64,000 bases of DNA from Nitrobacter vulgaris (lineage in GTDB: Bacteria > Pseudomonadota > Alphaproteobacteria > Rhizobiales > Xanthobacteraceae), in contig NZ_JAVDPZ010000014.1 in NCBI RefSeq assembly GCF_031453995.1, positions 32,065-96,064 on the forward strand, written 5' to 3'. Below, piece after piece: positions 55,100-64,000 of the stretch. Within the stretch, counting starts at the first letter, position 1. The number at the start of each line of letters is the position of its first letter. The notes below the pieces were generated by a model. That model worked only from the letters and a program-made list of their open reading frames with translations. It did no database searches and was not told where the DNA came from. Position numbers and translations under genes: made by a program.

Positions 55100-56461
55100 T
55101 CAAGCGTCGCTGGGAGAGGACACGTTGGCTGCGCGCGTTGCGGCGCTGTGCTGCGCCATCCGCAGTGTCAGGCTCACGAAAATCGCCATAAGCGGGGCAA
55201 TTACAAGTCCTCCTGACAGCACCGCGGTTGGCAAAGCGGAAATCATCAAATTGTAAATCCCAAGGAAGGTGGCGGCGAGTACAGAAATTGCTAAAATAGT
55301 CTTTCCTCGGGTGAGTAGTATCAGGTCGATTGCACGGCAGATCACGCCCGCCACGATGCTAAAGCCGAACACGCCCAAATAGGAAAAGTCCGCCCATGCG
55401 TCGGCAATGAACATTGCCGTCGTCGTCGATCCCCCAGTCCCGCGCCAGACTCGGGAAACGAGGTCGAAGGCCGGCGTGTAATCAAGCCCCCAGATCATCG
55501 CCAGGGTACGGATATTAGCCCCCCACGTGTGGGATATCCGCTCCGGAAAAGCCCCAAAAAACTCCAGCAACGCCTCATTGGAAATATCGAAGGCACGATA
55601 ATAAAAGAAACGCAGTGCTCCGAGACCATCGGATTCCGGAATAGCAAGGCGGATAACGGGATAAAAAATGATTAGAGCCACGAGGAGGCTCGCAAGCGAG
55701 ACGCGCCAAGTAATGCTATTGCGAAAAATCAAATAACTGACCAGAAAAAGCTGAATGAGAAAAAGGGCGATGGGGGCCTTGCTAAGTGTTTCGAGCTTGC
55801 CGAGCAACGTCAAGGCCAGCAGGAAGCTCGTCGCTGCCAGCAGCGGCCACCAGCGCCGCGTCCACCCAGAAAGGGCTCCCCAGACGATCAGCATCGGCGC
55901 GATCGAATTTATCACCACGCGATATAGATAGACGTGGCTTCCGCCATACTGCTGCCGATAAGCGATTTTATCGACCTCACTTCCAGCGACTGACAGATAG
56001 CCCACTAGAGCCGCGATATGCTTTTCCGTTGCGGAAACCCAGGCCATGAATAAACAAAGCGCCAGAATCACAATGAACAAAGGCCAGGACTTGGCTGATC
56101 CTCCAGCCAAGGGCTGGTCATTCCATCCAACTACTCCCCGTTGCAGGGCGTTTGCATACGACGGAGCCAGATGGTCAACCAGTTCTATTCCTGCGATGAT
56201 ACCCGCAAACAAAAGCGCAATAGACAGATTTAATGACATTACGATGTCATTAAATCTCAACGACTGCGCGATCCGACGATAGATCACAGATTGCGGGCCG
56301 TGAAACAGCATATAGGCCAAATAAGCAGGCCCATGGATCAGCAGGAGAAATCCGAGCAGCATTGACGATGCAGTAAGATAGAGCTGCAGTCGATAAATTA
56401 GATAAAGCGCAGCGCCATAAATTGCCAGGGCCGCCAGGATATAGCTTGCAGATAGAATCAT
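55100..56461 (-). CDS. O-antigen polymerase-like membrane protein (Wzy)
   Basis: A 453-residue integral membrane protein with about 11-12 predicted helices, broad loops, and a large periplasmic loop around residues 270-345 (PERISHTWGANIRTLAMIWG). No sequence motif is diagnostic, but the helix pattern and its place between the amidotransferase and glycosyltransferase genes of an operon with Wzx fit Wzy, which joins repeat units. Other roles (membrane acyltransferase) are less likely. It overlaps the gene before it by four bases. Confidence 0.72.
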   Translation of the reverse strand: MILSASYILAALAIYGAALYLIYRLQLYLTASSMLLGFLLLIHGPAYLAYMLFHGPQSVIYRRIAQSLRFNDIVMSLNLSIALLFAGIIAGIELVDHLAPSYANALQRGVVGWNDQPLAGGSAKSWPLFIVILALCLFMAWVSATEKHIAALVGYLSVAGSEVDKIAYRQQYGGSHVYLYRVVINSIAPMLIVWGALSGWTRRWWPLLAATSFLLALTLLGKLETLSKAPIALFLIQLFLVSYLIFRNSITWRVSLASLLVALIIFYPVIRLAIPESDGLGALRFFYYRAFDISNEALLEFFGAFPERISHTWGANIRTLAMIWGLDYTPAFDLVSRVWRGTGGSTTTAMFIADAWADFSYLGVFGFSIVAGVICRAIDLILLTRGKTILAISVLAATFLGIYNLMISALPTAVLSGGLVIAPLMAIFVSLTLRMAQHSAATRAANVSSPSDA

Positions 56462-57591
56462 CGGCCTCGTCCAATGACGCTGCGCAATCGCTGATTGACC
56501 TGATACAGGGCATGACTGTTGGCATAGCGTTCATGCGCCACAGGAGGCAAACCGATCAGGCGCTCCAGTTCGGAAACCGGGACGCCGAGTTTTTTGGCAA
56601 CGAATCGCTTGTCGCGTGCGGAATGCTGATTCGTCGTCAACGGCGTCTTCAGTTCCTGCAATGCCTCTTTGCGGCTTATTTGTCCGGACACGATCAACGC
56701 CGAATAGTGCAGTCGCCGCTTGTCGAAACCGTACCGCGATGGCAGATAAATTTCCTGATAGAATTTAGTAAACCTACTCTCCTGGTGTTTACTGCCGTAG
56801 TCGACGAAACCATATGTTTCAATAAGTTCGCGTTTGGCAGCTTCTTTATCATATGGCAAATAGTTCAGCGGCTTTACGATCTCGATCTGCTTACGTATTC
56901 GCGCGAGCCACAGATATTCTAGGAGACCAAGCACCGGAAAGGTCTGAAGGGCTGCCGAGCCGTGAGCGCGGTGGATCGCGCGAAGATTGCGCCCATCCAT
57001 GGCGGGGTAGCCGCCCTCCGGGATATGAATGCTCTCGCTGCTGAAATTCACTCCGGTGAGAAAATAGCGCTGCCCGAATTTTCTCGCGAGGCGGTACAAT
57101 GTCGAGAAAAAAGCGTGATCCTGAGGAACATCCTGATTTAAGACCGAGGCTTTGAGATAGGCGAGCTGGAGGTCGCGCATTTCGTGCCACTCGACCACGT
57201 ATGTGTGCAGGTCGATGTCCAGTTTCCGGACCAGAAGCTCGATGTTGCGGACCGCCGCTTCGGTATTCCAGCCACCGTCGACATGAACCGCCAGTATCCG
57301 CAGACCAAAATCACGCCGGAGCAAGTGTGCGAGGTAGGCGCTGTCGACGCCGCCGCTCAAGCCGACCATGGCATCATAGGGCTTATCCGCCATCTCGCGT
57401 TGGATGCGCACGATCATAGCATCTAATCGCGCACGGCCCTCCACCGTCGGCCACCATTCGTGAGGTTTGCGGGCCAGAGCTTCGCGACAGCAGATACATT
57501 GTCCTTTGTGATCAAACGTGACGCCAGGGTTGCTATTGTCCATCACACAGTATGAACATACTTGATATTTCATGACGGCGTGTTGCTTCAT
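56458..57591 (-). CDS. N-acetyl sugar amidotransferase (WbpG/PseA type)
   Basis: A 377-residue PP-loop enzyme that puts an amidino (acetamidino) group on a nucleotide-activated sugar, with ammonia from HisH2/HisF2. The N-terminus has a zinc-like CSYCVMDNSNPG and CICC. The ATP loop is VGLSGGVDSAYLAHLL, and the rest shows FSSESIHIPEGGYPAMDGRN. The start overlaps the hisF2 stop (ATGA), so the three-gene set hisH-hisF-wbpG is contiguous. Known relatives act in UDP-ManNAc(3NAm)A synthesis. Confidence 0.9.
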   Translation of the reverse strand: MKQHAVMKYQVCSYCVMDNSNPGVTFDHKGQCICCREALARKPHEWWPTVEGRARLDAMIVRIQREMADKPYDAMVGLSGGVDSAYLAHLLRRDFGLRILAVHVDGGWNTEAAVRNIELLVRKLDIDLHTYVVEWHEMRDLQLAYLKASVLNQDVPQDHAFFSTLYRLARKFGQRYFLTGVNFSSESIHIPEGGYPAMDGRNLRAIHRAHGSAALQTFPVLGLLEYLWLARIRKQIEIVKPLNYLPYDKEAAKRELIETYGFVDYGSKHQESRFTKFYQEIYLPSRYGFDKRRLHYSALIVSGQISRKEALQELKTPLTTNQHSARDKRFVAKKLGVPVSELERLIGLPPVAHERYANSHALYQVNQRLRSVIGRGR

Positions 57592-58358
57592 GAGAGCACG
57601 CCACTTCCCGCAAATATATCCTTGATGTCTTCCGGTGAGGGGTACGTGATCAGAACCGCGCGAAGACGCCCTATAAAAATGAACGCGCTTCCGGAAGCCA
57701 CGGCGCTGGCTCCGGCGCGAAGCCCTTCGATCAGGTGAGAAACGTTCCCGGCGCCCCCCAGTGCGACGACCGGCACATTAACCGCCGTGGAGACCGCAGA
57801 AATTAGGTCGACGTTATAGCCCTTGCGTTCGCCGTCGCCCTCGATGCTTTGAAGAATGATTTCACCTGCACCGGCTTGTTCCACGGCTCTCGCACGAGTG
57901 ACTGGATCAACGTCAGTGATAATTCGCCCGCGATCCAGCCCAACACGCCAGTCGTTATTGATGCGTCGACAGTCGATGCACACAGCCACGGCTTGGGATC
58001 CAAAACTGTCCGCCAGGGTTCTCACCACGACAGCATCAACTCCCGCGCGTCCAAGAACAATTTTTTCAACACCGACGGCAAATATTGGAGTGGCGTCTGC
58101 GACCGATCTCACGCCGCCACCATAACTCAAGGGCATGAAACATTCGCTGGCCAATTCAGAGATAAATCCCACGTCGGGACGTCTGTCCTCGATACTCGCG
58201 TTGATATCGAAAACGCAGATCTCGTCCACTTCCTTCTCGTTGAAAATACGGATGACGTTGAAGGGATCGCCGACATAAACTTCGTTGCCGAAACATCGTG
58301 TCTTGACGAGACGCCTGCGGCTATCCAGTAGAAGCACCGGGATAATACGCGGTCTCAT
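57588..58358 (-). CDS. hisF2: HisF-like cyclase subunit (HisF2) for sugar amidation
   Basis: A 256-residue TIM-barrel of the HisF family, not the histidine pathway copy judging from its place. It starts RPRIIPVLLLDSRRRLVKT and has GGVRSVADATPIFAVGVEKI, the phosphate-binding ALGGAGNVSHLIEGL and ASAVASGSAF. It would channel ammonia made by HisH2 to WbpG. It touches the hisH2 stop by one base (TGATG). Confidence 0.9.
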   Translation of the reverse strand: MRPRIIPVLLLDSRRRLVKTRCFGNEVYVGDPFNVIRIFNEKEVDEICVFDINASIEDRRPDVGFISELASECFMPLSYGGGVRSVADATPIFAVGVEKIVLGRAGVDAVVVRTLADSFGSQAVAVCIDCRRINNDWRVGLDRGRIITDVDPVTRARAVEQAGAGEIILQSIEGDGERKGYNVDLISAVSTAVNVPVVALGGAGNVSHLIEGLRAGASAVASGSAFIFIGRLRAVLITYPSPEDIKDIFAGSGVLS

Positions 58359-58972
58359 CAGCGGCTTCTTTCGACGAAGTTGCTGAGCAGCCTCATTCCA
58401 TATCGATGGCTCTTCTCGGGATGAAACTGTACGCCGTAAATATTATTATGCTGAACCGCGCAATCCACCGGTTCGTCGAATTTGTACGTCCCTGCGACGT
58501 CGGCTTGATCCTCGCACCGCATTTGATAGCTGTGGGTGAAATAGAAGCGGGATTCGACGCCGGCATCGAACAATCTCGCTGCCTGAGTCCGCTGAACATC
58601 TGCCCAGCCCATGAAAGGCACTTTGAGCCCCGATGCAGGGTCCGGCCGCATTCTAACAGTGTCGGCGGCGATCCAGCCAAGTCCTTCGATGACGCCCTCC
58701 TCGCTGCGCCGTCCCAGTAATTGCATACCAAGACAAACGCCCAGGAGCGGGATTTTGCGGTCAAAGATCGCTTTCTCCAGCGACGGAATGAGTCGAGAGT
58801 TCTGCAGCCGCAGCATCGCCGCGTCAAAGGCGCCCACGCCCGGCAGTACGAGATGACTGGCGTCGAGGATTAGCTCGGCTTGATCGGTGATCCGAGCATC
58901 ATACCCGATGAATTCGAACATGTTGATAAGGGCGCCTGGGTTGCCCATGCCATAGTTGACGATTGTAATCAT
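58358..58972 (-). CDS. hisH2: HisH-like glutamine amidotransferase (HisH2)
   Basis: A class I glutaminase, 204 residues from the ATG at 58972 (MITIVNYGMGNPGALINMF). The nucleophile is in LLGVCLGMQLLG and the catalytic His-Glu in VQFHPEKSH. It releases ammonia from glutamine. A longer open frame upstream is unrelated in sequence. The start overlaps the Wzx stop (ATGA), so the run is continuous. Confidence 0.93.
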   Translation of the reverse strand: MITIVNYGMGNPGALINMFEFIGYDARITDQAELILDASHLVLPGVGAFDAAMLRLQNSRLIPSLEKAIFDRKIPLLGVCLGMQLLGRRSEEGVIEGLGWIAADTVRMRPDPASGLKVPFMGWADVQRTQAARLFDAGVESRFYFTHSYQMRCEDQADVAGTYKFDEPVDCAVQHNNIYGVQFHPEKSHRYGMRLLSNFVERSR

Positions 58973-60390
58973 CGCAGTTCTTTCCACGCGAATAACAGAA
59001 CGACGATGTTGGCGAAGCCTGCAGTAACAAACCCAGCAACAAATACTTCCGTCTGGGAAAACAATAAGTTCCCTAAAGCGATAAGGAACGCATACATCGA
59101 GCCGCCCATCGCTACTGCCGCACAGAGAGACTTGATAAGCCCCGAACGCGGCCAGTTGGCGATGCCATAGCATACCCAGAGGAACCCGAGATAGCCCAAT
59201 ACCAGCGCGGCGCTTTGCACAAGAACTGCCCGGAACAGAGATCCTCCCGCAGCAAGGGTTCCCCACAGCGCTCCCACCGAGCTAATACCAGTGATCATCT
59301 CCAATTTGAGATTTACATCCTGCCTCCCAACCGCATCGAGCAGCCGATCCATCCAGTTTGTGATGGTAAACAGCGCCGCGGGCATGACTAGCGAGGCCGC
59401 CAATAGACCCACGCCCTGCCATTGCGTACCCAGAAGGAAGTTGAAAAGCGCGTCATCGCCGTAAATGACGAAGGCGATCCATGAGCTACTCGCCAACAGC
59501 AGACAACGCACCAACCCGTCAACCGACCTTCCCTGAGAAGTGAGTCCCTCGGTCGCCGTCCGATGAAAAAACACCGGCCGCAGCGCCGCACTGGTAAGTC
59601 CCGACGGGAAATGGGTCAGACGCCAAGCCTGACTATAAAGGCCAACCAGCGCCGGAGGGCCAAACGCGCCAATAATGAAAATTGGAGCCCTTTCGCGGAG
59701 CAGCGATAGCGCGGTGAAAGGAAGGGAGAATTGCGGAAAACGCTTGTTTTTCCTCAACATCATCCACATCGCTTCAAAATTGAGTGCTCTCCAGACAGGG
59801 TGATCGGCGCCGTGAGTGACTTTCCAGATAGAAAACATCAAGGCCGCTGCCTGCCCGGCAATACTACCGACGATCAACCAAATGCCATACCCGAACATAC
59901 CTCCTCCGAGCTGCACGAGATTGGTGACCCCCGCACTGAGAACCAGGGCGACCGAGACCGATCCAAAAGCTCCCGCCCGCATGAGCCAACTCTGAAACAC
60001 CGTGCTGAGACCCAGAAGCACCAGCCAGCCCCAACCCAGCGCGGCTGATATCGCGTCAATACCCAGCACATACAAAAAACTTGATGAAACAACAATTGCT
60101 ACTGCCATAACCAGGGAGCTGGCGAGAACCACGGCGATGATCGCAAATAGAAGCTGACTTGCCGCTACGAGGTCGCGCTCAAGCACCAGGGCCAGATCGA
60201 ACCGCAATGAAACCAGCGAGCCCGCGATGATGGCTCCGGCCTGTATAGCCGCCCAGATGCCAAAATCTTGCGGCGTATAAAGTCGGAACAGCACCGGCAC
60301 GAGAGCGAGCGCAAACACTTGTGATAGCAAGGGTCCTATGCCCGATGAAACAAGACTCAGCCCCAGACCGCGCTCGCGTGTGCTCTTCAC
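58969..60390 (-). CDS. wzx: Lipopolysaccharide/O-antigen flippase (Wzx)
   Basis: An integral membrane protein, 473 residues with 12-14 helices, that flips lipid-linked repeat units across the inner membrane. The GTG at 60390 follows a GGAAAC-like site. N-terminal VSSGIGPLLSQVFALALVPV and RLYTPQDFGIWAAIQAGA are typical of the MATE-like Wzx/polysaccharide-synthase group. Beyond the N-terminus identity is low, as usual. It is between the aminotransferase gene and hisH2. Confidence 0.88.
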   Translation of the reverse strand: MKSTRERGLGLSLVSSGIGPLLSQVFALALVPVLFRLYTPQDFGIWAAIQAGAIIAGSLVSLRFDLALVLERDLVAASQLLFAIIAVVLASSLVMAVAIVVSSSFLYVLGIDAISAALGWGWLVLLGLSTVFQSWLMRAGAFGSVSVALVLSAGVTNLVQLGGGMFGYGIWLIVGSIAGQAAALMFSIWKVTHGADHPVWRALNFEAMWMMLRKNKRFPQFSLPFTALSLLRERAPIFIIGAFGPPALVGLYSQAWRLTHFPSGLTSAALRPVFFHRTATEGLTSQGRSVDGLVRCLLLASSSWIAFVIYGDDALFNFLLGTQWQGVGLLAASLVMPAALFTITNWMDRLLDAVGRQDVNLKLEMITGISSVGALWGTLAAGGSLFRAVLVQSAALVLGYLGFLWVCYGIANWPRSGLIKSLCAAVAMGGSMYAFLIALGNLLFSQTEVFVAGFVTAGFANIVVLLFAWKELR

Positions 60391-60406
60391 TCCGGTTTCC
60401 TGGTAG

Positions 60407-61507
60407 CTACGCAAATGCGCGAATGAGATCCAAGACAGTTTTTTGCTGATCGGCCGTAATTTCGGCAAACATCGGCAGCGACAGAATACGGCTCTGTTGC
60501 CGGTGCGCGTTCGGAAACCGTTCGGGACGATGACCTAAGCGGCCGTAGGCCTCGAGAAACGGCAGCGCAACCGGATAGTTGATGGCCGTGTGCACGCCAT
60601 TGGCACGAAGGTGGGCCGCGAGTTGGTCGCGGCGGGGGTGCTGAATAGTATAAAGATGGTAGACATGTGAGCGCCCGGCCGCAATGTTAGGCACTTCCAC
60701 ATCTTCTATTTGATTGAGACCCACGTCGTAAACCGCCGCCGCAACCTGACGTGCCCGAGTCCATCGCGAAAGATAGGGAAGCTTTGCGGAAAGAATTGCG
60801 GCCTGCAGCCCATCAAGGCGGCTATTAATCCCCTCCACCGAGTGCTGATGTTTGGTGAGTCCGCCATGGCGGGCCAGCATCGTCATTCGTCGCGCCAAAT
60901 CGCCGTCATTGGTAACAATGGCACCGGCATCACCCATCGCGCCGAGATTTTTGCCAGGATAGAATGAATAGGTGGCGGCATTTCCGAAGGTGCCAACCTG
61001 TTGCCCCTCGTAGCGCGCCAGATGAGCTTGCGCGCAATCCTCAACGACCCAAAGGTTATGCTTGCGCGCAAGCGTCATGATCGCATCCATATTTGCCGGC
61101 TGTCCATACAGGTGGACTGGAATGATACCGACAGTACGCGGTGTAATTGCGTTTTCGATAGCAGCGGGATCGATCGTGTAGGTGCTGCCATCGGTATCGC
61201 AAAAAACTACATTGCCGCCCGCATGAGTGATCATAGCCGAGGTACTGATCCAAGAATGAGCCGTTGTAATCACCTCATCGCCTTCTCCAAGGTTTAATGC
61301 TGTCATCGCGATGTACAGCGCATCCGAACCGTTTGCGCATGAAACGCAGTGCTTGACGTCAACAGCTTCGGCAAACGCGTTTTCGAAGGCTTCCACATAA
61401 GGTCCTCGAATAAAGGCGCTGTCGCGAATGACCGCCGCAATGGCGGCATCGATATCGTTCTTAATGGTATCGTACTGAAGATGGAGGTCCGCGTAAGGTA
61501 CAGACAT
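60407..61507 (-). CDS. DegT/DnrJ/EryC1-type aminotransferase (WbpE-like)
   Basis: PLP-dependent sugar aminotransferase of 366 residues. It starts SVPYADLHLQYDTIKNDIDA and shows NGSDALYIAMTALNLGEGDE and IPVHLYGQPANMDAI; the PLP Asp is in VVEDCAQAHLARYEG and the Schiff-base Lys in YSFYPGKNLGAMGDAG. Among neighbours WbpB- and WbpD-like genes, it likely adds the C3 amino group of a UDP-diamino-uronic acid. Thirty upstream codons do not match the family. Confidence 0.9.
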   Translation of the reverse strand: MSVPYADLHLQYDTIKNDIDAAIAAVIRDSAFIRGPYVEAFENAFAEAVDVKHCVSCANGSDALYIAMTALNLGEGDEVITTAHSWISTSAMITHAGGNVVFCDTDGSTYTIDPAAIENAITPRTVGIIPVHLYGQPANMDAIMTLARKHNLWVVEDCAQAHLARYEGQQVGTFGNAATYSFYPGKNLGAMGDAGAIVTNDGDLARRMTMLARHGGLTKHQHSVEGINSRLDGLQAAILSAKLPYLSRWTRARQVAAAVYDVGLNQIEDVEVPNIAAGRSHVYHLYTIQHPRRDQLAAHLRANGVHTAINYPVALPFLEAYGRLGHRPERFPNAHRQQSRILSLPMFAEITADQQKTVLDLIRAFA

Positions 61508-61535
61508 CTGGGAGGTCCATTTGGATTGATGGCGA

Positions 61536-62006
61536 TTAATTTTTTTGACCCAAAAGCTTGCGCGCGGGATTTCCGGCGTAGACGCCAGGTGCAACAATAT
61601 CTTTCGTGACTACTGCTCCGGCCCCAATGATGGCGTCGTCGCATATCCGAATTGGCAAGATTGTAGCATTTGAGCCAATCGATACCCGATCGCCAATTAC
61701 AGTCGATCTCCACAGATGTTTTCGGCCGCGAGCCGGACCTCCTGTGGAGAACGTATCATTAATAAACATCGCGCCGTGACCGATGAAACAGTCTTCCCCA
61801 ATAGAGACCAATTCGCAAATGAATGAGTGGGATTGCACCCTCGTTCGTGCACCGATTCGGACAGTTCCTTGAATTTCGGTAAAGGGGCCAATAAAACAAT
61901 CGTCCCCAATCTCACATCCGTAAAGATTACATGGCTCGACGATCGTTACGCGGGCGCCGAACGTTACGTCCCTTACTCCTATTCGATTGAAAATGGCAGC
62001 CGTCAT
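61536..62006 (-). CDS. Hexapeptide N-acetyltransferase (WbpD-like)
   Basis: A 156-residue beta-helix acetyltransferase. Its repeats include CEIGDDCFIGPFTEIQGTVR, VSIGEDCFIGHGAMFIND and ICDDAIIGAGAVVTKDIVAP. WbpD/WlbB enzymes acetylate the 3-amino group of UDP-GlcNAc(3N)A; this fits its place between the WbpE- and WbpB-like genes. The start is the second ATG, at 62006, which overlaps the gene before it. Confidence 0.88.
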   Translation of the reverse strand: MTAAIFNRIGVRDVTFGARVTIVEPCNLYGCEIGDDCFIGPFTEIQGTVRIGARTRVQSHSFICELVSIGEDCFIGHGAMFINDTFSTGGPARGRKHLWRSTVIGDRVSIGSNATILPIRICDDAIIGAGAVVTKDIVAPGVYAGNPARKLLGQKN

Positions 62007-63064
62007 GACAACATACCTAGACGGCACAGGCGGGGGCTGAAATAGAGCTGAACTTCCTTACCAGTTTCGATTGACTCGTAGAGGGCCGAGATCAATTCCA
62101 GACTCTTACGGCCCTCGAGGCCATCGACCAACGCAGGGCTTTGATTACGCAGACAATCCACAACATGCTCATAGTATGCTTGATGCCCGAATCCATAAAC
62201 ATTTGGCGGATTGACAGAAAATTTGTCGATCACTTCCTGATCGGACGCTTGCTCATCGGTGAACCGCCAATGTTTGATCTGATTGACGGCAAATCCCCCA
62301 ATCTCCACAGCGCCCTTTTCCGCGAGGATTGACAGCGATCCTTCGAGGTCCTTCGGTCGCACCGCTGTAGTCGCCTCGATAATTCCAAGCGCGCCGTTTC
62401 GAAACTTTAACGTCGCAATGGCTGTGTCTTCGGCTTCGATTTTGGCCAACGCAGTGGTCGCACGGGCATGAACACTAACGACATCACCGAAAAACCACTC
62501 AAGCATATCGACGTGATGACTCGCCTGATTTGCAAGTACCCCCCCATCGTAAGCCCAAGTACCACGCCAGGCGTCCTGATCGTAATAAGACTGGTCGCGG
62601 CACCAACGCACTCGAACGGTTCCGAGAACCAGCCGGCCGAACCGCCCCGCGTCGAGGGCTTCGCGGGCCTTGACTACGGGAACATTGAACCTGTTTTGCT
62701 TGACGACGAACAGCTTGACCCCCGCACTGTCGCACGCCTGGATCATCGCGTCGGCATCCTCCAGCCGTAACGCCATAGGTTTTTCCACGACTACGTGCTT
62801 TCCTGCTTTCGCAACGGCGATCGCGTGCTCAGCATGCATTCCGCTCGGCGTCAGCACAGAGACGACATCAATCTCTTTGCTACTCAGAAACTTATCAACG
62901 TCATAGAACGCTGGGACGGCAAATCGTGCAGCGATGGTATCTGCTCTGTCTCGAGCCACGTCACAAAGTCCAACGAGTTTGGCACCATTGATATGCCCCC
63001 CACCAAGCAGCTCCGAATGCCGTTTAGCGATGCGACCACACCCCAGTAGGCCAAAATTGATCAT
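62003..63064 (-). CDS. NAD-dependent oxidoreductase, Gfo/Idh/MocA family (WbpB/WlbA-like)
   Basis: A 353-residue oxidoreductase. It begins INFGLLGCGRIAKRHSELL, shows the GKHVVVEKPMALRLEDAD segment with the catalytic Lys, and has the SHHVDMLEWFFGDVVS region. WbpB oxidises the C3 of UDP-GlcNAcA, providing the ketone for the aminotransferase. The ATG at 63064 has GGGGATTAAGG upstream. It is the first gene of the minus-strand run; a WbpA-type dehydrogenase and a WbpI-type epimerase are not in the window. Confidence 0.9.
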   Translation of the reverse strand: MINFGLLGCGRIAKRHSELLGGGHINGAKLVGLCDVARDRADTIAARFAVPAFYDVDKFLSSKEIDVVSVLTPSGMHAEHAIAVAKAGKHVVVEKPMALRLEDADAMIQACDSAGVKLFVVKQNRFNVPVVKAREALDAGRFGRLVLGTVRVRWCRDQSYYDQDAWRGTWAYDGGVLANQASHHVDMLEWFFGDVVSVHARATTALAKIEAEDTAIATLKFRNGALGIIEATTAVRPKDLEGSLSILAEKGAVEIGGFAVNQIKHWRFTDEQASDQEVIDKFSVNPPNVYGFGHQAYYEHVVDCLRNQSPALVDGLEGRKSLELISALYESIETGKEVQLYFSPRLCRLGMLS

Positions 63065-63179
63065 CCTTAATCCCCATCGCCTGCTGCACCGACGTAAATG
63101 TTGGAGATAGCTGGACTCTTGGAGATAGCGCAAGGGACAAGCGGGCCTGATCGATGCACATTTCTCGGCCTAGGAACAC

Positions 63180-63640
63180 AAAACCACGCCCAAACTCTTC
63201 AGCGCTAGCTGAGCTTTCAGGAGGTTGTCCATCTGGTCTGGCAGGGCGAAAACGGTCGCCAAATGGGCCAATCGGTTCCACACGGAGGGCACAGATGGAT
63301 TGCGCGACCGCTCATCAAGGCCCCATTTCTCGCCGGATCAAACAAACGTTCGTCACCTACGCGATGATGGAGACATCACACCGGCAGCGCCTCACCGGCC
63401 ACATTCGCCGCCCGGGTCGGTGTCTCGACCGCGACCGTCAACCGCGGACTAGGGCGATTGCGCCTGAGTCGGATGCGCGACCTGGACGCGGCTGAACCGG
63501 TGGGCCGTTACGAGCATGGGCACCCTGGCGAGCTGATCCATATCGACATGGAACTGCTTGATCGAGAAGGACGATACGTCATTCAAGCCGCCATGCGCGT
63601 CGCAGCTTCAACGGGACCGATAGTCTTCAGGGGTTGTTAG
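63180..63640 (+). mobile_element. IS481-type transposase remnant
   Basis: Pieces in different frames: AKTVAKWANRFHTEGTDGLR and RDRSSRPHFSPDQT (63245-63350), then ARVGVSTATVNRGLGRLRL (63408-63466) and SRMRDLDAAEPVGRYEHGH, ending in GELIHIDMELLD. These are the N-terminal HTH and linker of IS481-family transposases, and the DDE catalytic part is absent. The frame has at least one shift, so it is inactive. Confidence 0.8.
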
Positions 63641-63652
63641 ATCATTTTTCGA

Positions 63653-64000
63653 TCAGGTTGCGTCGTATCCAGCGGCGGCGAGATAATTTTGACATTCATC
63701 GGGTGAGAAGCGTTTGAGAGCGTTTGCGATTGCTTGCCAGAAGTCTGTCATGGTGCGCGCGGCAGCGGCGCGCAACAGCGCCTTCAATTTAGAGAAGGCC
63801 ATCTCGATCGGGTTAAAGTCCGGACTGTAGGGCGGGAGATAGAGCAGGCTTGCTCCGGCCGCCTGAATGGCCTCTCGAACGCCATGGACCTTCTGAGCGG
63901 GCAAGTTGATGGGGTGGACGCCCCTGACGGCATCGCTGTGCCAAGGTGATGTCGTTGATCATCACTGGAACGGAGGCGTCCATGTTGGAAGTTAACACAA
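63653..64000 (-). mobile_element. IS630-type transposase, C-terminal fragment
   Basis: A minus-strand frame reads PAQKVHGVREAIQAAG, then LLYLPPYSPDFNPIEMAFS and KLKALLRAAA, ending with DECQNYLAAAGYDAT. This is the final third of the DDE domain of IS630 transposases, with the catalytic Glu in NPIEMAFS. The frame becomes unlike the family before 63,920 and runs off the window, so it is either truncated or continues in another frame. Confidence 0.82.

Noticed and set aside
1..64000. tRNA, rRNA genes and CRISPR arrays
   Set aside because: No tRNA T-arm with matching acceptor stem, no rRNA stretch and no regularly spaced repeats were seen. The only T-arm-like sequence is that of the tmRNA.

Overview
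The window comes from the chromosome of an alphaproteobacterium of the Bradyrhizobium / Nitrobacter / Rhodopseudomonas group (Nitrobacteraceae). The evidence is the split tmRNA with tag ANDNYAPVAQAA, the SspB-type adaptor beside it, the gene order thyA-folA-hflK and sspB-fumC-DUF4169-RHH, and dispersed repeats of the kind seen in that family. The genus cannot be fixed from the sequence alone.

Positions 1-31,700 are mostly housekeeping genes. They include the hflK start with folA and thyA, ssrA beside sspB, fumC, two related ribbon-helix-helix proteins, a very large AsmA-type protein, a UvrD/PcrA helicase carrying an in-frame palindromic insertion, and an ABC-2 exporter. Two L,D-transpeptidases, PrmA, an aminopeptidase P, cspA, and the SAM-cycle genes metK and ahcY follow. 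An HTH-methyltransferase-like protein lies directly upstream of metK, and ugd lies next to that.

Positions 31,700-39,700 are accessory DNA interleaved with core genes (a cupin, purU, hemD). One patch has a terminase-small-subunit-like gene and unknown genes. The other is a compact recombination module: an XRE repressor diverges from a YqaJ-type exonuclease, then an ERF annealing protein fused to a DUF968-like nuclease, then a decayed DUF2130 gene. Two perfect palindromes 19 bp apart sit on the promoter between repressor and exonuclease, which is the clearest undescribed regulatory unit here.

Positions 39,700-63,100 form a surface polysaccharide (O-antigen/capsule) locus. ManC, Gmd and Fcl make GDP-mannose and GDP-L-fucose, and a second reductase may make another 6-deoxyhexose. 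A polyprenyl-phosphate sugar-1-phosphate transferase, a FlaA1/WbpM-type dehydratase and a WreQ/WbpK-like reductase look like a set that makes and loads the first N-acetyl 6-deoxy-hexosamine. A long minus-strand run (63,064 to 49,035) encodes a WbpB-, WbpD-, WbpE-like set plus HisH2/HisF2/WbpG amidotransferase for an amidinated diamino-uronic acid, a Wzx flippase, a Wzy-like polymerase, glycosyltransferases, methyltransferases and an acetyltransferase. An IS3-type remnant interrupts this run and IS481/IS630 fragments bound it on the right.

Starts were chosen by family N-termini, ribosome binding sites and gene overlaps. Many long open frames opposite real genes were discarded as shadows.
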